Assembly: GCA_007280825.1 (NCBI GenBank)
Contig: QYQI01000032.1
Coordinates: 1 to 7,688 of the forward strand
Source: Ignavibacteriales bacterium
Lineage (GTDB): Bacteria; Bacteroidota; Ignavibacteria; Ignavibacteriales; Melioribacteraceae
DNA length: 7,688 bases
Reading direction: 5' to 3'
Both the position numbers and the translations under genes were made by a program. Within the stretch, counting starts at the first letter, position 1; each line of letters opens with the position of its first letter. This document shows positions 1-5,906 of this stretch, piece by piece. The notes under the pieces are model-generated. The model did not search any database. It was given only the letters and a program-made list of their open reading frames with translations, and had not been told where the DNA came from.

Positions 1-50
1 CTGCACATGGTATTGATAAATTTTTATCAATTCCGAAAGGAGGAAAATAA
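1..50 (+). CDS. preT: C-terminal end of a PreT-like dihydropyrimidine dehydrogenase flavoprotein subunit (partial)
   Basis: Reading from base 3, the sequence encodes AHGIDKFLSIPKGGK and then TAA at 48-50. The 'AAHGIDKFL'-type ending is what is usually found at the extreme C-terminus of the GltD/PreT family of FAD- and NAD(P)-binding oxidoreductases, where it closes the last helix after an EGR-x-AA motif. The gene stops 3 bp before the preA ATG, and the preA Shine-Dalgarno lies inside its last codons. That is the arrangement expected for a preT-preA pair whose products form one complex. PreT would take electrons from NAD(P)H through FAD and pass them to the Fe-S clusters of PreA. Only 15 residues are visible, so the assignment rests on this short motif plus context. 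Another oxidoreductase or an unrelated gene cannot be excluded. Confidence 0.6.
   Translation, partial: AHGIDKFLSIPKGGK
12..31 (+). promoter_or_regulatory. AT-rich inverted repeat at the preT/preA junction
   Basis: ATTGATAAA (12-20) and TTTATCAAT (23-31) are perfect inverted copies separated by two bases. The RNA could form about 8 bp with a 4-base loop. It ends 4 bases before the strong AAAGGAGG ribosome binding site of preA (36-43). It lies within the last codons of the upstream gene, so coding constraint may explain part of it. A role in tuning preA translation or as a protein-binding site is inference only. All pairs but two are A-T, so the hairpin is weak. Confidence 0.35.
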
Positions 51-53
51 TTT

Positions 54-1373
54 ATGGTCGATCTATCAATAAATTGCGGCGGAATAAAATCTCCTAATCC
101 GTTTTGGTTAGCATCAGCACCTCCTTCAAATTCAGCTTATCAAAATTGTAAAGCTTTTGAACAAGGATGGGGAGGAACAGTTTGGAAAACTATTGGTGAA
201 CCGGTCATGAATGTTTTCAACCGTTACGGCGGATTGGATTACAACGGGCAAAAGATTTTTGGATTGAACAATATTGAATTAATTAGCGATAGACCGATTG
301 AAGTTAATCTAAAAGAAATTGCTGAGACAAAAAGACTTTGGCCCGATCGTGCAGTAGTAGTTTCTTTGATGGTCGAATCGAAGAGAGAAACCTGGCATGA
401 GATAGTCAAACGCACAATTGATACAGGATGTGATGGTATAGAATTAAATTACGGATGTCCGCACGGAATGAGCGAACGCGGTATGGGTGCTGCTGTTGGT
501 CAAGTTCCGGAATATTGCCAAATGATAACAGAATGGGTAACAGAAATTTCCACAATTCCTGTTCTTGTAAAACTCACACCGAATGTTAGTAACATTCAGT
601 TACCGGCAAGAGCGGCAAAAGCTGCCGGTGCAGATGGAATTTCTCTCATCAATACTATCAACAGTATTATCGGAATCAATCTTGATACATTCGAATTGAA
701 ACCGAATGTTGGCGGATTGGGTGGACACGGCGGTTATGCAGGTCCTGCAGTAAAACCAATTGCACTTCATCTACTCTCTCAAGTTGCAATAGATACTGAA
801 GTTAATTTACCAATCTCAGGAATTGGTGGTATTAGTAATTGGCGGGATGCCGTGGAATTTATTCTTCTCGGTGCTTCGAGTGTTCAAGTTTGCACTGCAG
901 TAATGCATTACGGATTTAGGATTGTAGAAGACATGATTGAAGGAATGTCCAACTGGATGGAATCGAAAAATATTTCTTCTCTCGATCAGATTATAGGAAA
1001 ATCTTTGCCGCGTATAAATGCTTTCGGAAATTTTGATTTGCTCAATCGAACCATTGCAAGAATTGATCAGGAGAAATGTATTCATTGCAATTTGTGTTAC
1101 ATCGCTTGCGAAGATGCAGCGCATCAATGCATTGATCTAACTCTCGTTAATGGACATAACAAAACCGAAGTTCGAGAGAAAGATTGTGTCGGCTGCGCGT
1201 TGTGTTCATTAGTTTGTCCGGTTGAAAATTGTATCTCTATGGTTAGAATTGATGACGGCTCAGCATCTAAAACATGGAATCAATTAAATGATGAGTTTAG
1301 AAAAAACGGAAAGCAAATGAGCTGGGCAAATCTTGCGGAGTTTCAGAAAAAACATAATATAGTAATTCATTAA
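54..1373 (+). CDS. preA: NAD-dependent dihydropyrimidine dehydrogenase subunit PreA
   Basis: Cytoplasmic catalytic subunit that reduces uracil or thymine to the 5,6-dihydro form, with electrons supplied by the PreT partner. The 439-residue protein has an FMN-binding dihydroorotate-dehydrogenase-like TIM barrel (about 3-310) followed by a two-[4Fe-4S] ferredoxin domain (about 335-400). The barrel carries the active-site loop NYGCPHGMSERGMG at 132-145. Its Cys135 matches the general-acid cysteine of mammalian DPD (Cys671 in pig), and Asn132 and His137 are also kept. The C-terminal clusters are visible as Cys342-345-348-352 and Cys378-381-384-388, with extra cysteines at 359 and 393. Length and domain order are typical for bacterial PreA; animal DPD fuses the PreT-like part to it. 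The ATG is supported by AAAGGAGG at 36-43, ten bases upstream and inside the preceding gene, which suggests coupled translation. All key residues appear intact. The gene is followed after 31 bp by hydA, so the reductive direction is the likely physiological one. Confidence 0.95.
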   Translation: MVDLSINCGGIKSPNPFWLASAPPSNSAYQNCKAFEQGWGGTVWKTIGEPVMNVFNRYGGLDYNGQKIFGLNNIELISDRPIEVNLKEIAETKRLWPDRAVVVSLMVESKRETWHEIVKRTIDTGCDGIELNYGCPHGMSERGMGAAVGQVPEYCQMITEWVTEISTIPVLVKLTPNVSNIQLPARAAKAAGADGISLINTINSIIGINLDTFELKPNVGGLGGHGGYAGPAVKPIALHLLSQVAIDTEVNLPISGIGGISNWRDAVEFILLGASSVQVCTAVMHYGFRIVEDMIEGMSNWMESKNISSLDQIIGKSLPRINAFGNFDLLNRTIARIDQEKCIHCNLCYIACEDAAHQCIDLTLVNGHNKTEVREKDCVGCALCSLVCPVENCISMVRIDDGSASKTWNQLNDEFRKNGKQMSWANLAEFQKKHNIVIH

Positions 1374-1404
1374 AAATTTTTATTAACAAAGACTGGAATA
1401 AATT

Positions 1405-2793
1405 ATGTCACTCTTAATTAAAAACGGAAGAATCATAACGGCAGAACAAGATTACATTGCCGATATATATATTGAGAAGGATAAGATCACAACAATTGGT
1501 TTATCGCTTAACATTCAAGCAGATAAAATTATTGATGCAAAAGGGAAGTATGTTATTCCCGGCGGGATAGATGTTCATACACATCTTGATATGCCGTTCG
1601 GCGGAACAACTTCGAGCGATGATTTTGAAACAGGAACAATTGGAGCGGCTTTTGGCGGTACGACGTCGTTAATTGATTTCGCAATCCAACCGAAAGGAAA
1701 AAGTATGCGCGAAGGACTGGATATCTGGCGAAAGAAAGCAGAAGGAAAAGCTACAATTGATTATGGATTTCATATGATAATTACGGATTTACCCGATGAG
1801 AGAATTTGTGAAATGGATGATATGGTTGCCGAAGGCGTTACAAGTTTTAAACTATTTCTCGCTTACCCGAATGTATTGATGGTGGACGATGCAACAATTT
1901 TCAAAGCTTTGAAACAAACTTCAAAAAATGGCGGGTTAGTCTGCATGCATGCGGAAAACGGAATGGTGATTGATCATATCGTAAAGGAAACCGTTGCTAA
2001 AGGAAATCTTTCTCCGTTATACCATGCGTTAAGCCGTCCTGCTGCGGCAGAAGGCGAGTCCACAAATCGGGCGATTGCGTTGGCTGAGATGGCCGGGACT
2101 CCAATTTATATTGTTCATCTTACATGCAATGACGCATTAATTAAAGTCAGTGAGGCAAGAGATAAAGGTCAACCAGTATTTGCCGAGACTTGTCCGCAAT
2201 ACCTATATCTATCAATCGATGACATCTCTAAACCCGATTTTGAAGGTGCGAAATATGTCTTCTCACCACCGGTAAGAGAAAAATGGAATCAAGAAAAATT
2301 GTGGGCGGGATTACAAAAGAATGATCTTCAAGTTGTATCAACCGATCATTGTCCGTTCAATTTTAAAGGTCAGAAAGATATGGGAAAAGACAATTTCACA
2401 AAAATCCCTAACGGAGGACCCGGACTTGAAAATCGTTTGCACTTGATGTATCAAGGCGGTGTGAATGAGAAAAGATTTTCTCTAAATAGATGGGTTGAAA
2501 TTACTTCTACCAACCCGGCAAAAATATTTGGAATGTATCCTCGCAAAGGAACTATTACACCAGGTTCCGATGCGGACATTGTTATTTGGGATCCACAGAA
2601 GGAACACACAATTTCTGCAAAGACTCATCACATGAGAGTTGACTACTCAATGTTCGAAGGTAAGAAAGTTAAAGGTGACACTGATTTGGTTATCTCACGA
2701 GGAGAAGTGATTGTTGAGAATAAAAAATTCCTTGGTAAAGCCGGAAGAGGAAATTTTGTAAAGAGAGATACACACGGTGCTGCATGGAATTAA
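1405..2793 (+). CDS. hydA: Dihydropyrimidinase (D-hydantoinase family)
   Basis: Zinc amidohydrolase that opens the ring of dihydrouracil or dihydrothymine to N-carbamoyl-beta-alanine or N-carbamoyl-beta-aminoisobutyrate, the second step of reductive pyrimidine breakdown. The 462-residue length is normal for the family. The complete binuclear metal site can be read: His58 and His60 (DVHTH), the carboxylated lysine Lys149 (TSFKLFLAYP), His182 (MHAENG), His238 (VHLTCN) and Asp314 (STDHCPF). Tyr154 in FLAYP is the oxyanion-stabilising tyrosine of the family. The GGPGLENR segment near residue 340 belongs to the substrate-binding region. The C-terminal beta-sandwich is formed with the N-terminal strands (GTITPGSDADIVIWDP). 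The ribosome binding site is weak (TGGA, about 8 bases before ATG), so translation may depend on read-through from preA 31 bp upstream. Close relatives act as D-hydantoinases or phenylhydantoinases. The preA neighbour argues for a dihydropyrimidine as the real substrate. Confidence 0.95.
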   Translation: MSLLIKNGRIITAEQDYIADIYIEKDKITTIGLSLNIQADKIIDAKGKYVIPGGIDVHTHLDMPFGGTTSSDDFETGTIGAAFGGTTSLIDFAIQPKGKSMREGLDIWRKKAEGKATIDYGFHMIITDLPDERICEMDDMVAEGVTSFKLFLAYPNVLMVDDATIFKALKQTSKNGGLVCMHAENGMVIDHIVKETVAKGNLSPLYHALSRPAAAEGESTNRAIALAEMAGTPIYIVHLTCNDALIKVSEARDKGQPVFAETCPQYLYLSIDDISKPDFEGAKYVFSPPVREKWNQEKLWAGLQKNDLQVVSTDHCPFNFKGQKDMGKDNFTKIPNGGPGLENRLHLMYQGGVNEKRFSLNRWVEITSTNPAKIFGMYPRKGTITPGSDADIVIWDPQKEHTISAKTHHMRVDYSMFEGKKVKGDTDLVISRGEVIVENKKFLGKAGRGNFVKRDTHGAAWN

Positions 2794-2849
2794 CAGGTTG
2801 GATTCTGTAGATCACTAAGAATTCATTTAATCATCAATGAAAGGGTAGC

Positions 2850-4268
2850 ATGGAAAAACTTTTTTCCGATGGCTTGATTGAAACAGATCTTTCCGGTCTT
2901 AAAGACACTAAACTATTTAATAAAGATCTTGCACCAACAAAGATCGTTCAAAGAAATTGGGGAACATACAACATTGCTTCACTCTGGATCGGGATGAGTG
3001 TTTGTATTACAACATACATGTTAGCCAGCGGATTAATTGCCGGTGGAATGAACTGGTGGCAGGCGCTTATGACAATTACAATCGGCAATGTCATTGTTCT
3101 AATTCCAATGATACTTAATGCACATGCCGGTACAAAATACGGAATTCCATTTCCTGTACTTGCACGCGCGGCATTCGGCACTCTTGGCTCAAACGTTCCC
3201 GCACTTCTCCGCGCTGTTGTTGCTTGCGGATGGTTCGGTATCCAAACATGGATTGGCGGACAAGCTTTGAATTCGCTCATGAGCGTTCTCATTCCGCAAT
3301 GGGCTGTATGGAATTTGGGATCGGCAGCAGCGTTTCTAATTTTTTGGGCGATGAATGTTTATTTCATCGTGAATGGAATGGAATCAATCCGGTGGCTTGA
3401 AGCTCTTGGCGCACCATTTCTTCTAGTTGTTGGAATCGCACTTCTCATTTGGGCTTATGTTCAGGGCGGAGGTTGGGGGCCAATCTTAAGTCAACCAAGT
3501 AAATTTCAAACAGTTGGAGAATTCTGGAAATTTTTTATTCCGGCACTAACTGGAATGGTTGGATATTGGGCAACGCTATCTCTCAACATTCCGGATTTTT
3601 CGCGTTTTGCGAAAAGCCAAAAAGCTCAAATGTTAGGACAAGCAATTGGTTTACCTCCGACAATGGCGCTGTATTCGTTTATCGGAGTTGCAGTCACATC
3701 AGCAACAGTAGTAATTTTTGGTGAAGCGATTTGGGATCCGGTTGTTCTTCTTTCGAAATTTCAGAATCCGATTATTGTTGTCATCTCGTTGCTGGCTTTG
3801 ATGGTTGCAACATTAACTACAAACATTGCAGCAAATGTTGTCTCTCCAGCGAATGATTTTGCAAATCTTTATCCGAGTAAAATTAATTTCGTACGCGGCG
3901 GATTAATGACTGCTGTTCTTGGAATTGTAATAATGCCATGGAAATTATTATCTGATTACAGTGCCTATATCTTCGGTTGGCTTGTTGGTTACTCAGGATT
4001 CTTGGGACCAATCGCTGGGATTTTGATTTGCGATTATTTCTTGATTAAGAAAAAGAAATTGATCGTACTCGATCTCTATAGAAGAAATGGTGAATATGAA
4101 TTCACAAAAGGTTTTAATCTAAAAGCAATTTATGCATTAGCTGCAGGAGTGTTTGTTGCACTAATCGGTTTGATGGTTCCTTCACTTAGATTTTTATATG
4201 ATTACGCTTGGTTTGTAGGTTTCGCAGTTTCATTTGTTGTTTATCTTCTAATTATGAAAAAGAAGTGA
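2850..4268 (+). CDS. NCS1-family nucleobase/hydantoin:cation symporter
   Basis: Inner-membrane transporter of the nucleobase:cation symporter-1 family (uracil, allantoin, cytosine and hydantoin permeases). The 472-residue protein has about 12 hydrophobic segments, starting near residue 42 and ending near 470. NCS1 signatures are the N-terminal WGTYNIASLWIGM stretch (37-49), KYGIPFPVLARAAFG (96-110), CGWFGIQTWIGGQ (126-138), GYWATLSLNIPDFSRFAK (238-255) and TTNIAANVVSPANDF (323-337). By recalled alignment to the hydantoin transporter Mhp1, Trp128, Gln132 and Trp240 match its substrate-contacting Trp117, Gln121 and Trp220. AAAGGG at 2840-2845 supports the ATG. It lies 56 bp after hydA on the same strand and is most simply the uptake gene for the pyrimidine degraded by preA/hydA. 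Uracil or thymine is the inferred substrate. Allantoin or hydantoin remain possible, because family members cannot be told apart by eye. It ends 10 bp from the convergent yebC; no strong terminator hairpin is visible in the gap. Confidence 0.92.
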   Translation: MEKLFSDGLIETDLSGLKDTKLFNKDLAPTKIVQRNWGTYNIASLWIGMSVCITTYMLASGLIAGGMNWWQALMTITIGNVIVLIPMILNAHAGTKYGIPFPVLARAAFGTLGSNVPALLRAVVACGWFGIQTWIGGQALNSLMSVLIPQWAVWNLGSAAAFLIFWAMNVYFIVNGMESIRWLEALGAPFLLVVGIALLIWAYVQGGGWGPILSQPSKFQTVGEFWKFFIPALTGMVGYWATLSLNIPDFSRFAKSQKAQMLGQAIGLPPTMALYSFIGVAVTSATVVIFGEAIWDPVVLLSKFQNPIIVVISLLALMVATLTTNIAANVVSPANDFANLYPSKINFVRGGLMTAVLGIVIMPWKLLSDYSAYIFGWLVGYSGFLGPIAGILICDYFLIKKKKLIVLDLYRRNGEYEFTKGFNLKAIYALAAGVFVALIGLMVPSLRFLYDYAWFVGFAVSFVVYLLIMKKK

Positions 4269-4278
4269 GCAAAAAATA

Positions 4279-4989
4279 TTACTGCATGTTATGATAAACT
4301 GATTGAACGTCGTCATCTTCCTCGAGTGCTTCGATAAGAATATTTACTTCTTTACGCTGTTCTTCAGTAACTTCTTTGTAATTCGTAGGTATGTACTGAA
4401 GTTCCGTTGCTTTGATTTCAATATTTTTTTCTTCAAGAGCTTTTTGCATAGTACCATATTCTTGAAACGGCGTATAGATATAAATGAATTCATCGTCGTA
4501 AGAAAATTCATCGAGACCAAAATCAATTAATTCTAATTCTAAATTATCAAGATCAGTTACAGAATTCTTTGGAACTTTGAACAATCCTTTTCTTTCAAAC
4601 ATAAATGAGATAGAGCCTGTTGTTCCTAAAGAACCTTCGTGTTTTCTAAAATAATGACGTACGTTTGCAACAGTTCTTGTTGGATTATCTGTCGCACATT
4701 CAACAACTACACCAATTCCGTGCGGGGCATAACCTTCATAAATAATCTCTTGATAACCGGTAGTGTCTTTGGATATAGCTCTTTTAATTGCAGCTTCAAC
4801 TTTATCTTTTGGCATGTTAACACTTTTTGCATTCTGTATTGCAATTCTGAGTTTAAAATTTACTTTCGTTTCAGAACCGCCAGCTTTAACTGCAATTTCA
4901 ATATCTTTTCTTATTCTATTAAATGCTTTAGACATGCGTGCATAACGCGCAAACATTACATGTTTTCTAGTTTCGAATATTCTACCCAT
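4279..4989 (-). CDS. yebC: YebC/TACO1-family protein (transcriptional regulator / translation factor)
   Basis: The 236-residue protein is the normal length for YebC/PmpR/TACO1. Family landmarks are an N-terminal helical domain with FNRIRKDIEIAVKAGG (23-38), the RIAIQNAKSVNMPKDKVEAAIKRA stretch (48-71), the core YEGYAPHGIGVVVECATDN (84-102) and TRTVANVRHYFRKHEGSLGTTGSISFMF (104-131), and a C-terminal EALEEDDDVQSVYHN. The start MGRIFETRKHVMFARYARMSKAF is the form used by Bacteroidota-type members, in place of MAGHSKWANI. AAGGAA (4998-5003 on the opposite strand) sits 8 bases before the ATG and supports this start. Members have been described as DNA-binding regulators. The mitochondrial homologue TACO1 and some bacterial homologues help ribosomes through proline-rich stretches, so either role is possible here. 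It runs convergent to the transporter gene and shows no functional link to it. Spectacular acidity near the C-terminus (EEDDD) is usual for the family. Confidence 0.95.
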   Translation of the reverse strand: MGRIFETRKHVMFARYARMSKAFNRIRKDIEIAVKAGGSETKVNFKLRIAIQNAKSVNMPKDKVEAAIKRAISKDTTGYQEIIYEGYAPHGIGVVVECATDNPTRTVANVRHYFRKHEGSLGTTGSISFMFERKGLFKVPKNSVTDLDNLELELIDFGLDEFSYDDEFIYIYTPFQEYGTMQKALEEKNIEIKATELQYIPTNYKEVTEEQRKEVNILIEALEEDDDVQSVYHNMQ

Positions 4990-5001
4990 GAATCTATTTC
5001 C

Positions 5002-5015
5002 TTAACTATAGTTAA
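5002..5015. promoter_or_regulatory. yebC: Perfect 14-bp palindrome in the yebC leader
   Basis: TTAACTATAGTTAA is identical to its own reverse complement. It lies 12 bp upstream of the yebC start codon and overlaps the last two bases of the AAGGAA ribosome binding site. As DNA it could be an operator for a dimeric regulator; as RNA it could form only 5 A/T-rich pairs around a 4-base loop. It lies downstream of the candidate yebC promoter, a position suitable for repression. Function is inferred from position and symmetry only. Confidence 0.35.
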
Positions 5016-5027
5016 TTTTTGATGGGA

Positions 5028-5056
5028 CAAATTTAGTAAATCGTACTTTAAGCAAT
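5028..5056 (-). promoter_or_regulatory. yebC: Candidate Bacteroidota-type promoter of yebC
   Basis: Read on the minus strand, TAAATTTG (5035-5028) matches the Bacteroidota -7 consensus TAnnTTTG. ATTG (5056-5053) lies 17 bases further upstream, somewhat closer than the usual 19 or so between TTTG and the -7 box. It would give a leader of about 30 bases containing the palindrome at 5002-5015. The match is to a short consensus in AT-rich DNA, so chance is a real alternative. Confidence 0.35.
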
Positions 5057-5098
5057 GTATAAACAAAGAAAATATTATCTGTAATTATTAGAATTAAA

Positions 5099-5130
5099 TT
5101 GACATCATTCTAAAATTAATGCAAATTTTG
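5099..5130 (+). promoter_or_regulatory. Weak candidate promoter for the lipoprotein/ALDH unit
   Basis: TTGACA at 5099-5104 is a perfect sigma70-like -35 hexamer, but no convincing TATAAT follows at 16-18 bases. Read as a Bacteroidota promoter, the TTG at 5099-5101 and AAATTTTG at 5123-5130 (7 of 8 with TAnnTTTG) are 21 bases apart. Transcription would start near 5137, leaving a leader of about 35 bases. Just before the ATG, CTCG (5151-5154) can pair with CGAG (5164-5167) across a 9-base loop. This would cover the only weak ribosome-binding-like bases. Some promoter must lie in this 182-bp gap; this is the best candidate I see. Confidence 0.25.
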
Positions 5131-5171
5131 AATGAACATGTATGTTAATTCTCGGTTAATTAGCGAGTGAA

Positions 5172-5876
5172 ATGATTAATTTCAAAAAAATCGGATCTAT
5201 TTCTTTCCTTAAATGTTTATTCTTAATTATTTCATTATCCGGATGTAATGAACTTCTGGATAGAATAATCGTTCCTAGAAGTGCAGTGCTTTCGATTTAT
5301 AAATCTCCAAAGGTTGATAATTATAAAATAAAAACCATTGCATTAATTCCAATGTCGCCCGATGACACAACAGATCAGGGTACATTTTACTCGACTAATC
5401 ATTTTCTAAACAAACTCAAAGAAAAATTTTCTAATATTTTATTTACAATACCTAAAGTAGATTCGATAATGGCTTTCGATTCTTTAGCTATTGTTAAAAT
5501 AATTGATTCAATTGAGAAATTGAGAAGACTTGACTTGAAATATTTTTTTAATTCTGATCTTGGTTATGCTGTTGATGAACATGCTTCCGATGCAATTTTA
5601 ATAGGAATGATAAATAAAATCATATATAAAAAAGGATATAGCTCTGGCAGAGGAGTTTTCAAACCAATGGATGCAACGCTCACGTCATGCCAGTTCACTT
5701 ATTATTTAATTTCACTGAAAGATGGAAGAGTTCTATGGAAAGAGCAGGTATTAGGTGAAGAAGGATATTCTCTTAATAATAAAAATATTATATATCCACC
5801 ACTCGATTATGCAGTCTCAAATGGAATTGATATAGTGATTGATAAAATTCCATTAACAGATTCTAAACTAGAGTAA
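5172..5876 (+). CDS. Uncharacterised lipoprotein with TolB-N/CsgG/DUF799-like layout
   Basis: I do not recognise a named family. The 234-residue product begins with a lysine-containing n-region (MINFKKIGSISFLK), a hydrophobic stretch and the lipobox LSGC, giving lipidated Cys25 followed by Asn26. A signal-peptidase II substrate anchored in the cell envelope, probably the outer membrane, is therefore likely. The mature part shows a strand IKTIALIPM (about 53-61), a predicted helix HFLNKLKEKF, and a strand FTIPKVDS. A charged helical region follows, then DAILIGMINKIIY (about 139-151), and finally TYYLISLKDGRVLWKEQVLGEEGY (about 176-199). This order, with the '[VI]DxxxGxxLW' strand near the end, resembles periplasmic proteins with the TolB-N/CsgG-like fold, such as the DUF799/GNA1162 lipoproteins. 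That likeness is a structural guess. No catalytic motif is visible. The ribosome binding site is poor. Base composition is more AT-rich than the pyrimidine operon. It is followed 30 bp later by the aldehyde dehydrogenase, with no promoter or terminator between, so the two are probably cotranscribed. Confidence 0.8.
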   Translation: MINFKKIGSISFLKCLFLIISLSGCNELLDRIIVPRSAVLSIYKSPKVDNYKIKTIALIPMSPDDTTDQGTFYSTNHFLNKLKEKFSNILFTIPKVDSIMAFDSLAIVKIIDSIEKLRRLDLKYFFNSDLGYAVDEHASDAILIGMINKIIYKKGYSSGRGVFKPMDATLTSCQFTYYLISLKDGRVLWKEQVLGEEGYSLNNKNIIYPPLDYAVSNGIDIVIDKIPLTDSKLE

Positions 5877-5906
5877 TTATTTTATTACAAAATATTATGG
5901 AGAATC

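Noticed and set aside
816..1127. Minus-strand open frame opposite preA
   Set aside because: It lies entirely within preA, which is fully supported by motifs. The translation has no recognisable domain and no ribosome binding site.
1370..1390. A/T-only palindromic stretch between preA and hydA as a terminator
   Set aside because: It is a run of As followed by Ts with no GC stem, and termination here would separate two enzymes of one pathway.
2948..3292. Minus-strand open frame opposite the NCS1 transporter
   Set aside because: It is a shadow of a well-supported membrane protein gene and has low-complexity, unconvincing composition.
4260..4290. Shared bidirectional terminator between the transporter and yebC
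   Set aside because: The 10-bp gap and its flanks show no stable GC-containing hairpin with a U-run on either strand.
4639..5022. Plus-strand open frame across the yebC start region
   Set aside because: It runs antisense through yebC. Its Phe/Cys/Asn/Ser-rich translation is typical of antisense AT-rich coding DNA, and no start signal is present.
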